DNA of 64,000 nucleotides, taken from contig JANQQL010000029.1 of the NCBI GenBank assembly GCA_028289345.1, positions 1 to 64,000 on the forward strand. Reading direction: 5' to 3'. Positions 1 through 7,747 of the stretch are shown here, in pieces (within the stretch, counting starts at the first letter, position 1; every line of letters starts with the position of its first letter). The translations under genes and the position numbers were made by a program. The DNA comes from Planctomycetota bacterium. Its GTDB lineage: Bacteria; Planctomycetota; B15-G4; SIAN01. The notes under the pieces are model-generated. The model made no database searches and was not told where the DNA came from. It worked only from the letters and a program-made list of their open reading frames with translations.

Positions 1-1
1 T

Positions 2-3000
2 GACGCGAACGCTGCCTCTCCGACATTCACCGCGCCGGAAGGGCTTTCGAACTCCGACATCACTTTCGAGCTGCAAATCAGCGACGGCACCAACACCTCC
101 ACCGACACGGTCATCGTCACCGTCAATGCGGACAATGATGGCCCTTCGGTGGGTGCTGGCCCCGACCAAACCGTGGACGAGGGGGCCACCGTCTCCTTGT
201 CTGGAACTGGCACCGATCCCGAAGGACAAAGTCTCACCTACACCTGGGTGCAGACCGGAGGTCCGAGTGTCACGCTAGATGACGCCAACGCCACGGCCCC
301 GACATTCACTGCGCCCGAGGGGCTTTCCAATTCCGACATCACCTTCGAGTTGCAAGTCAGCGATGGGACGAACACATCCACCGACACGGTCACCGTCACG
401 GTCAATGCAGACAACGACGCCCCCTCGGCGAGTGCCGGCGCGAATCAGACCGTGGACGAAGGCGACTCGGTCTCTTTGTCTGGATCCGGAACGGACCCAG
501 AAGGGCAAGGACTGACCTACACCTGGGTGCAGACTGGGGGTCCAAGCGTCACGCTGGATGACGCCAACGCAGCGGCCCCGACGTTCACCGCACCGGAAGG
601 GCTTTCGAATTCCGACATCATCTTCGAACTGCAAGTCAGCGACGGGACGAACACCTCCACCGACACAGTCACGGTGACCGTCAACGCCGACAACGACGCT
701 CCTTCGGCAAGCGCCGGCGCAAACCAGACCGTGGACGAGGGCGATTCGGTGTCCTTGTCGGGATCCGGGACCGACCCCGAAGGCCAAGGACTGACCTACA
801 CCTGGGTGCAGACCGGGGGTCCGAGTGTCACGTTGGATGACGCGAACGCCACAGCCCCGACATTCACTGCGCCGGAAGGGCTTTCGAACTCCGACATCAC
901 CTTCGAACTGCAAGTCAGCGATGGCACCCACACCTCTACCGACACGGTCACCGTGACCGTCAACGCCGACAATGATGCGCCGTCCGCAAGCGCCGGGGCC
1001 AACCAGACCGTCGACGAAGGCGACTCCGTCTCTCTGTTTGGATCTGGGACGGATCCTGAAGGCCAAGGCCTGACCTATACCTGGGTCCAGACCGGAGGTC
1101 CGAGCGTTACGTTGGATGACGCCAACGCAGCGGCCCCGACGTTCACCGCACCGGAAGGTCTCTCGAACTCCGACATCACCTTCGAGTTACAAATCAGCGA
1201 CGAGACGAACACATCCACCGACACGGTCACCGTCACGGTCAATGCGGACAACGACGCTCCTTCGGCAAGCGCCGGCGCAAATCAGACGGTGGACGAGGGC
1301 GACTCAGTCTTTTTGTCAGGATCCGGGACCGACCCCGAAGGCCAAGGACTCACCTACACCTGGGTGCAGACCGGGGGTCCAAGCGTCACGCTGGATGATG
1401 CCAACGCAGCGGCGCCGACGTTCACCGCACCGGAAGGTCTCTCGAACTCCGACATCACCTTTGAGCTGCAAGTCAACGACGGCACCAACACATCCACCGA
1501 CACCGTGACCGTCACCGTCAACGCCGACAACGACGCCCCGTCCGCAAGCGCCGGCGCAAATCAGACGGTAGACGAGGGCGACTCAGTCTCCTTGTCTGGA
1601 TCCGGGACCGACCCCGAAGGCCAAGGAGTCACCTACACATGGGTGCAGACCGGGGGTCCGAGCGTCACGCTGAATGACGCCAACGCCGCCTCCCCGACAT
1701 TCACCGCACCGGAAGGTCTCTCGAACTCCGATATCACCTTCGAACTGCAAGTCAGCGATGGCACCAGCACATCCACCGATACGGTCACCGTCACGGTGAA
1801 TGCCGACAACGACGCTCCTTCTGCGAACGCGGGGCCCATACAAACCGTGGGTGAGGGGGAGATCGTCACCCTCACCGGTGCGGGCACGGACCCGGAAGGT
1901 CAAGGTCTTCAGTACGAGTGGGTGCAAATCACGGGACCCGAAGTGGAACTCAGCGATGCGAACTCCACCAGCCCCACGTTCACCGCTCCGGAGCAATCGG
2001 CTTCCTACGAGGTGGGCTTCGAGCTTCGCATCAGTGACGGAACCAACAGCTCGGTGGATACCGTCATGGTTTCGGTCGAGGCCATCGACAATGTCCCAGT
2101 GGTGAGCGCTGGCGACGGGCAACTCGTGGAGCAAGGTAGTCGGGTTGCGCTGCGGGGCACCGCCACCGATGTTGACTCAACGAACCTCCAGTACCGCTGG
2201 GTGCAAATGGACGGTCCTCTGGTGATCCTGGAGGACGCCGACACTCCCCAACCGAAGTTCCTCGCGCCCGAGGGTGGCGATCCATTCAGCATGGTCTTCG
2301 AACTCCACGTCAGCGACGGCAGCTCGACGATGGTGGAATCGGTCACCATCAACGTGATGGGCCACGAATCGGCGCAGAACGAGGACAATTCTGAGAACCC
2401 CGGAGCCGAGGAGAGCGAAGACCTTCCCACGCCTGATGAGGAAGAGTCTTTCATCGACGAGGATCTCGTGGTGGAGCCGGTGCCCACTCCCGACACGGAC
2501 GAGCCGGGACTCCGGATCCTGGACCCCACCGCGGAGTTCGACACCGGGGATGGCGATGACGTCCCCTTGGACGATGTCGACGAAAGAGCCGAAGCAACAG
2601 CGGCGGCCGAGGCTGCTCCCGTCGACCTGTCTTCATTCTTCGTGAACGAGGTCGACATGGAAGAAGAGCCTCCCGCCGAACGCTCCTCGAGCCAGGATCT
2701 CGACTCCCTCGAAACGGAGAACTCCGTGCAGTTCTCGAACGTGTTCTACGAAACCGACGCGCTGGAAGATTCCACCGAGGTTGCCGAGCCCCGAAAGGAA
2801 ACCGCGGAAGTGGCGACCTCCATGGAGGAAGCGGCGGAGCGGGCCCAATCCGACGCGAGAGAAGAAGTGCACGAGGACCGCGGCACCCGTTCATCGAGTT
2901 TCCTGGCGGCGTTCTGGGGCCTGGTGCGAACCAGTTTCTCACGTCGAAACGTAGAACCCAGCAGCCAACCTGTTTCGGGGAGTGACGATCCTTTGAACAA

Positions 3001-3025
3001 CTCGTCCTCGCGACGCCGCGAATAG
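2..3025 (+). CDS. PKD/cadherin-like repeat surface protein, 3' part (partial at left edge)
   Basis: The frame is open from base 2, so the gene begins upstream; 1007 residues are visible. One partial and eight full repeats of 93 residues follow each other, each with the PKD-like signature DPEGQ, YTWVQTGGP, APTF.APE and F.L.VSDG. The first six full units are almost identical and the last two (from 1811 and 2090) have diverged. From about 2366 the protein becomes an acidic, E/D/S/P-rich tail, then a short hydrophobic stretch (SSFLAAFWGLV) and an arginine-rich C-terminus. PKD-type repeats are known as extracellular stalks and adhesion modules, so surface display or secretion is inferred. The genes directly downstream encode two HlyD-type proteins, which suggests they export this protein. 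No enzymatic domain is visible in this part. Confidence 0.85.
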   Translation, partial: DANAASPTFTAPEGLSNSDITFELQISDGTNTSTDTVIVTVNADNDGPSVGAGPDQTVDEGATVSLSGTGTDPEGQSLTYTWVQTGGPSVTLDDANATAPTFTAPEGLSNSDITFELQVSDGTNTSTDTVTVTVNADNDAPSASAGANQTVDEGDSVSLSGSGTDPEGQGLTYTWVQTGGPSVTLDDANAAAPTFTAPEGLSNSDIIFELQVSDGTNTSTDTVTVTVNADNDAPSASAGANQTVDEGDSVSLSGSGTDPEGQGLTYTWVQTGGPSVTLDDANATAPTFTAPEGLSNSDITFELQVSDGTHTSTDTVTVTVNADNDAPSASAGANQTVDEGDSVSLFGSGTDPEGQGLTYTWVQTGGPSVTLDDANAAAPTFTAPEGLSNSDITFELQISDETNTSTDTVTVTVNADNDAPSASAGANQTVDEGDSVFLSGSGTDPEGQGLTYTWVQTGGPSVTLDDANAAAPTFTAPEGLSNSDITFELQVNDGTNTSTDTVTVTVNADNDAPSASAGANQTVDEGDSVSLSGSGTDPEGQGVTYTWVQTGGPSVTLNDANAASPTFTAPEGLSNSDITFELQVSDGTSTSTDTVTVTVNADNDAPSANAGPIQTVGEGEIVTLTGAGTDPEGQGLQYEWVQITGPEVELSDANSTSPTFTAPEQSASYEVGFELRISDGTNSSVDTVMVSVEAIDNVPVVSAGDGQLVEQGSRVALRGTATDVDSTNLQYRWVQMDGPLVILEDADTPQPKFLAPEGGDPFSMVFELHVSDGSSTMVESVTINVMGHESAQNEDNSENPGAEESEDLPTPDEEESFIDEDLVVEPVPTPDTDEPGLRILDPTAEFDTGDGDDVPLDDVDERAEATAAAEAAPVDLSSFFVNEVDMEEEPPAERSSSQDLDSLETENSVQFSNVFYETDALEDSTEVAEPRKETAEVATSMEEAAERAQSDAREEVHEDRGTRSSSFLAAFWGLVRTSFSRRNVEPSSQPVSGSDDPLNNSSSRRRE
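137..2365 (+). repeat. Tandem 279-bp coding repeats (93-aa PKD-like units)
   Basis: Unit starts fall at 137, 416, 695, 974, 1253, 1532, 1811 and 2090, exactly 279 bases apart. Units starting at 137 to 1532 differ mostly at synonymous positions and a few residues, which points to recent expansion or gene conversion. A partial unit precedes them at 2-136, so the array continues to the left. Confidence 0.9.
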
Positions 3026-3144
3026 GCGTTTCCCCCGATCTCTGCGGGAAGTCCCCAAGCGAGATTCCATGATTCGACGGGGAACAACGGTCGATGCATG
3101 GATCAGGACTCTGTTGGTGCAATCGAGTTGGCGGAGAAACCCCG

Positions 3145-3567
3145 ATGCCCCATGGCCATTCACCGGACTCTGTTCGTTCCTCGGACGGACCCGATCTCGA
3201 ATACCTCAAAGAACTAGAACAACAAAGCTCGGAGCTCGTTCGCCAAAGAGTTCATGCTCGCAAGGACGCCAAGGTCAAAGTGGTCCTGCAGCCGGGCAAC
3301 TCGAGTGAGCTTCTCACCCTGAAGATCCAAGGGGTGACGGGGGACATCTCAGAAGGAGGTTGCCGAGCGATGTTCCCACTTCCTCTGAAGGTCGGGGACA
3401 TCTACCGGCTCAAATTCGACCATTCCCAAGTCGAGATTCCCTTGGTCTTTGCTCGTTGCGTTCGCTGCAGGCTCGTTCGCGAGACGGCCTTCGAAACCGG
3501 CTTCAGTTTCTTCCAACCCATCACACTGCCGGACAACCTTTCGGAGGGGGAAGACCTTCTGGTCTGA
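3145..3567 (+). CDS. PilZ-domain protein
   Basis: The 140-residue protein has a short charged N-terminal helix followed by a PilZ-like fold: an R-rich motif (RQRVHARKD, an RxxxR-type arrangement) and, about 40 residues later, the DISEGG form of the D/NxSxxG motif. In PilZ proteins these two motifs bind cyclic di-GMP. The ATG at 3145 is chosen over an upstream ATG at 3094 because a GGAGA Shine-Dalgarno-like sequence lies 8 bases before it and no domain extends further upstream. It ends 3 bases before the GAF-HlyD gene, so the two are surely co-transcribed. A role as a c-di-GMP input to export of the upstream repeat protein is inferred from position only. Confidence 0.75.
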   Translation: MPHGHSPDSVRSSDGPDLEYLKELEQQSSELVRQRVHARKDAKVKVVLQPGNSSELLTLKIQGVTGDISEGGCRAMFPLPLKVGDIYRLKFDHSQVEIPLVFARCVRCRLVRETAFETGFSFFQPITLPDNLSEGEDLLV

Positions 3568-3570
3568 GCC

Positions 3571-5460
3571 ATGCCCACCGAGACTCCCACCTCTCAAGAA
3601 ACGACCACGACCTCCGCCCCTCGACCGGATTGGCACGAGCAAGTGCGTGGGCTGATGTCCTGCCAGGCCAGTTCCAACCCGGCGTATTGCGAACAAGCAC
3701 TGGAACACGTGACCCGCGCGGTGGACGGGTTCTCGGCATCGCTCGAAATCCGTGACGGCGGTTCAGTCATCCAACAGGTTTATCACCTGCCAGATGCCAA
3801 TGGCCCGTTCTGGGCACCGACCGTGCAGTCGGCTCTGACCGAGGTCATGTCGGATCCTCGTTCCAGCGCTCGCCTGTTTCAAAGCCGCCAGGGCAACATG
3901 CGGATTGCCCTGCTGTGCAATCCGGTTCACGACGCCTCGGGCAACATGATCGGGGCGGTCGCGGTCCTCGTGTTCTGCGAGGACAAAGATCGTGCACGAT
4001 TGCTACTCACTCGTCTTCAGGCCCTTTCCTGCTGGTTGAACCCGGAATCGAGAGAGTCTCGGAAGAACGCGGAACGGCTTGTGGGAAACCGCGGCAACGA
4101 AGAGGGAATTCGGCCGGAGATTGCGCAACGCGCCGCCCGCTATCAGTCACCGATGGAACTGGCGTTTGCCATCGTCAACCATCTGCGCAGCCGGACTCAC
4201 TGTGAACAGGTGGCCCTGGGAATGGTGCGCGGGACCAGAGTTCAGGTCTCCTGCGTGTCCGGTCAGGACCACGTGGGCTCGCGACATCCCGGGGTGCTGG
4301 ACATTCAATCCGCGATGGAAGAGTGCCTGGATCAAGAAGAGGTCTTGGTCGTCCAGTCCGAGAACGAATGGGATGAAAGCGCGGCGACCGGCACCTGGCG
4401 ACTCCACCGCAAGTGGCACGAAGCCACCGGAGGAGCGGCAGTCGCCTCCATCCCCCTCATGCACGAAGAAAGCTGCTGCGCCATTCTCAGCCTCAGGCGT
4501 CATGCGGAGAACCCGTTCACCGCTGCGCAACTGCAGGAGTACCGGAACATCGTCGAGCCGTACGCTCCAGCATTCGAACTCGTCCAGCGCGCGCGTCGAG
4601 GACTCACACGCCATCTCCTTGACAACCTGCGGGAGCTTCCCGCCACCCTGGTCGGCCGAGAACACTGGTTGCGCAACTCCTTGGTCGCCGTGGGACTCCT
4701 CGTCCTTGGCTGGTTCGTGATGGGAACCAGTGTTTACGAACTCACGGTTCCGTGTCGTTTGGCGCCCAAGGAATCGCGACACTTCAACTGCCCCGTGGAT
4801 GCGATCCTGGTCGACACCACGGTGCGCCCGGGGGATCTCGTCGAAGCAGGACAGATTCTCTGCGTGTTCGACACCTCCGACGTGGACCTCCGCATCGCGC
4901 AAACGAGCGCTCAGATTGCCATGGCGGAACTGGACGAGCGCCGGGCAATGGCCGCGGGCACCATCTTGGAACAGCAGATGGCCGCCAACCGGATCAAAGA
5001 ACTGACAGCGACCCGCGCCATGGACGAAGCTCTTCGCGACGCCTCCGTTCTGGTGGCCCCCAGTGACGGGTTCATCGTCGAGGGAGACTTCGAGGAGCGA
5101 CGCGGCGACATGTTTCAGCGCGGAGAACCACTGTTCGTGTTTTCGACCGACCTTCAATGGCGTCTCGAACTGGAGGTGCCAGAGGGGGAAGTGCGTCAGG
5201 TGGAACCCAAACTGTCCGGGTTGTTCTCGCCGCGGGCTCGTCCCGATGACGAGTTTTCGTTCGAGATCGACCACCTGGGATTCCATGCCGAACAACGGGG
5301 TCGCGGGAACGTGTACGTGGCCGAGGCGTCGGTGGACCTGGACGGCCGCTGGATGCGTGCGGGGATGGAAGGCATGGCCGTCATCGAAGTCGGACCCCGT
5401 CCCGTCTGGTGGATCCACCTGCATTCGCTACTGGATGCCGTGCGCATGAAGGTTCTTTGA
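3571..5460 (+). CDS. GAF-domain / HlyD-type membrane-fusion protein
   Basis: This 629-residue protein appears to combine two cytosolic GAF-like domains (roughly residues 28-160 and 195-340), a single membrane helix (about 369-388, VAVGLLVLGWFVMG) and a periplasmic HlyD-like part (about 400-620) with the lipoyl-like halves typical of adaptor proteins (VDTTVRPGDLVEAGQILCVFD; later VLVAPSDGFIVEGDF). HlyD-type adaptors bridge an inner-membrane transporter to an outer-membrane channel. The hairpin between the lipoyl halves is short. GAF domains usually bind small ligands or mediate dimer signalling, so the fusion suggests that export or assembly is gated by a cytosolic signal. It lies 3 bases after the PilZ gene and 1 base before the M50-HlyD gene. 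No ABC ATPase or TolC-like gene is visible in the window; these could lie upstream. Confidence 0.75.
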   Translation: MPTETPTSQETTTTSAPRPDWHEQVRGLMSCQASSNPAYCEQALEHVTRAVDGFSASLEIRDGGSVIQQVYHLPDANGPFWAPTVQSALTEVMSDPRSSARLFQSRQGNMRIALLCNPVHDASGNMIGAVAVLVFCEDKDRARLLLTRLQALSCWLNPESRESRKNAERLVGNRGNEEGIRPEIAQRAARYQSPMELAFAIVNHLRSRTHCEQVALGMVRGTRVQVSCVSGQDHVGSRHPGVLDIQSAMEECLDQEEVLVVQSENEWDESAATGTWRLHRKWHEATGGAAVASIPLMHEESCCAILSLRRHAENPFTAAQLQEYRNIVEPYAPAFELVQRARRGLTRHLLDNLRELPATLVGREHWLRNSLVAVGLLVLGWFVMGTSVYELTVPCRLAPKESRHFNCPVDAILVDTTVRPGDLVEAGQILCVFDTSDVDLRIAQTSAQIAMAELDERRAMAAGTILEQQMAANRIKELTATRAMDEALRDASVLVAPSDGFIVEGDFEERRGDMFQRGEPLFVFSTDLQWRLELEVPEGEVRQVEPKLSGLFSPRARPDDEFSFEIDHLGFHAEQRGRGNVYVAEASVDLDGRWMRAGMEGMAVIEVGPRPVWWIHLHSLLDAVRMKVL

Positions 5461-5461
5461 C

Positions 5462-7600
5462 ATGGGTCCGGAGGCAGCGGGGCCCTCCCCCGGACTTGCA
5501 GACCGATTGGCCGACGTGCATGTCGACGTCCGCGACGACCTGGACATCAGTCGCCACGTGTTCCGCGGCGAGCCCTCCTATGTCGTCCATGATCCGCTGA
5601 CTTTTCAGACCCACTGGCTGAGCCCCGGCGACTACGCCATCTTGGTCAGCCTCACCTCTTCTCTCTCGCTTCAGCAGACCTTCGAGTCGCTGGTGGAGAA
5701 AGGCATCCTCGAGCAGGATTCCCGCGAGGAGTTCTTCGCATTCGTCTTGTCCCTGCACAAACGCGGCTTGCTGCAGCTTCCGGTGAACGATGACCAGTCG
5801 CTCTACCGGCGCTACCTGTCCCGGGCCAAGCAACGCCGTCAGCAACTGTCTCAGGCCGTCTTCTTTTGCCAGGTTCCCCTTTGGAACCCGAATCAGTTCT
5901 TGAACCGGACCATGGTGTTCCTGCGGCCGCTGTTCTCGCGCGGCTGCTTCTTCGCCTGGTGTCTCCTTATGGCCCTGGCAGGATTCGTCCTAATGAAGAA
6001 CTGGGACGCCTTCCGCGAGCCCACGGCCGAAACTCTGACGCTGCAAAACCTTCCCGCGCTGTGGATCACCCTGATCGTCTTGAAGATCGCTCACGAATTC
6101 GGTCATGCCTACGCCTGCAAGCACTTCGGCGGTCACGTGCCGGAGATGGGTGTGTTTCTGATCGTGTTCACTCCCTGCGCTTATGTAGATGCGACCGCTT
6201 CGTGGTGTTTCTCCCGAAAACTTCATCGATTGATCGTTTGCTTCGCCGGAATGTACGTGGAGCTGGCGATTGCGGCTATCGCACTCCTGGCTTGGAGCGT
6301 CATGGATCCGGGCGAGATGAAGTCGATTGCCCACAATGTCGTCCTCCTCGCCAGTGTCGTGACCTTGGCGTTCAATGTGAATCCGCTGATGCGATTCGAT
6401 GGTTACTACGCATTTAGCGATCTGGTCGAGGTCCCCAATCTTCGAGCTCGAAGCCAACACTACGCCTTGCAGTTCCTGCGCTGGATCGCCATCGGCGGAG
6501 CCCGCCCGACGGTTGGGCAACACGAGCCGCGCAGACTCTTGCTTGGCTTCGGCGTCAGTGCCAGCGTGTACAAGATCATGGTGGTGCTTGGCATCTCGGC
6601 GGTCATTGCCACGAAGTACTTCTTGGTCGGCGTTCTTCTGGGCGGTCTGTACATTGCCCTCGAGGTGTTCCGCATCGTGAGCCGGCTGGTGCCGTTCCTG
6701 TGGAACGCTCGTGAGTCTTGGCTGGTGCGGTTTCGAGCCGCGACCGTGTCCACCCTCCTGTTCCTGATCCTGCCGGCGGCGGCGATGATGCTCCCGGTCT
6801 CCACCACGATTCGCGCTCCCGCCGTCGTTTCCACGACGGAAGCTCGAGAGATTCGCTCGCAAACCTCCGGCTTCGTTCGTGACGTACCAGCGATCGTCGG
6901 CGCAACCGTTCAGGCAAACGAGCTCCTGGTCGCTTTGGACGATGTTCCGAAGAAGCAGGCTCTTCTGGCGGCCATCGCGTTGCGCGACAACGCCCGGATT
7001 CGCCTGGACTCGGTCAGGCGCTCCGATCCCATGAGTCTCGAGCAGACCGAACATGAGGCTCGCTATCACCAGGCCACCTACGAAACCCTTGCCACAGACG
7101 TCGCCAACCTTCAGGTCCGTTCCTCGACCTCCGGATTGTTGGTCCGTTCCTTGCGTCCCTCCGATGTGGGGACCTACGTCACGGTGGGAGAACCCCTGGC
7201 GCTGGTGGCTGGCGGAGTGCCGGTCGTTCGCGCCTACTTGACCGAAGCAGAAGTTGCGCGGACCCAACCAAAGGTCGGACAAGAAGCACGCTTCCGACTG
7301 ACCGCCGACCCGTCCACCACCCGACGCGGGACCATCACCGGCATCCGAGGAACCGCTTCCCGCCGCGTGGCCGACGCCGCGCTCGGCCAGGAAGGGACCG
7401 GCGAGATCGCCATGGCCCCCGGCTCCCTCGAAACCACCCAGCCGTATCTCGAAATCACCGTGTGTCTCGAAGATCCTCTGGACCAGTCTCTTCGCTATGG
7501 GGGAACGGGACGGGTTGAACTGGTCGGCGAAGAGCAAACAGTCGCCGACACCTTGGTCCGCAAAGTGCTGCTGTTCCTTCAGCAGCTGAAGACTGCTTGA
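5462..7600 (+). CDS. M50 (site-2-type) metalloprotease fused to HlyD-type adaptor
   Basis: The 712-residue protein starts with a PqqD-like winged-helix region (about 35-110), followed by several membrane helices. Within them sits the zinc motif HEFGH (residues 211-215) and the distal NPLMRFDGYY motif (307-316, Asp313), together diagnostic of family M50 intramembrane proteases. After further helices the C-terminal part (from about 460) is HlyD-like, with SQTSGFVRDVPAIVGATVQANELL and a second lipoyl-like half RSSTSGLLVRSLRPSDVG. The start ATG lies one base after the previous stop. Both M50 motifs look intact, so proteolysis is plausible. Pairs of this kind beside large repeat proteins suggest a secretion module; this is inference, not a demonstrated function. 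Confidence 0.8.
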   Translation: MGPEAAGPSPGLADRLADVHVDVRDDLDISRHVFRGEPSYVVHDPLTFQTHWLSPGDYAILVSLTSSLSLQQTFESLVEKGILEQDSREEFFAFVLSLHKRGLLQLPVNDDQSLYRRYLSRAKQRRQQLSQAVFFCQVPLWNPNQFLNRTMVFLRPLFSRGCFFAWCLLMALAGFVLMKNWDAFREPTAETLTLQNLPALWITLIVLKIAHEFGHAYACKHFGGHVPEMGVFLIVFTPCAYVDATASWCFSRKLHRLIVCFAGMYVELAIAAIALLAWSVMDPGEMKSIAHNVVLLASVVTLAFNVNPLMRFDGYYAFSDLVEVPNLRARSQHYALQFLRWIAIGGARPTVGQHEPRRLLLGFGVSASVYKIMVVLGISAVIATKYFLVGVLLGGLYIALEVFRIVSRLVPFLWNARESWLVRFRAATVSTLLFLILPAAAMMLPVSTTIRAPAVVSTTEAREIRSQTSGFVRDVPAIVGATVQANELLVALDDVPKKQALLAAIALRDNARIRLDSVRRSDPMSLEQTEHEARYHQATYETLATDVANLQVRSSTSGLLVRSLRPSDVGTYVTVGEPLALVAGGVPVVRAYLTEAEVARTQPKVGQEARFRLTADPSTTRRGTITGIRGTASRRVADAALGQEGTGEIAMAPGSLETTQPYLEITVCLEDPLDQSLRYGGTGRVELVGEEQTVADTLVRKVLLFLQQLKTA

Positions 7601-7721
7601 GAGCGGGTGGACTTGGGTCCAGGAGTCTGATTCCACGACACACCGGTGGTCCGGTGGGCGAATCCAGACTTCCACAGCTCGCCATCCCTCGATCCCCATC
7701 CATCGTCCAAGACTCCCTTGG

Positions 7722-7745
7722 GTTCGAGGGATTCTCGCCTCGAAC
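7722..7745. terminator. Hairpin between convergent genes
   Basis: An 8-bp perfect stem, GTTCGAGG (7722-7729) and CCTCGAAC (7738-7745), with an 8-base loop lies between the stop of the M50-HlyD gene (+) and the stop of the TIR gene (-). There is no long T-run, so it may act as a bidirectional transcript end or only as a stabilising hairpin. Confidence 0.45.
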
Positions 7746-7747
7746 TT

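Noticed and set aside
275-1066. Long open frame on the minus strand over the PKD repeats
   Set aside because: It is an antisense shadow of the repeat array; its repeats mirror the 279-base units and it has no independent signal or domain.
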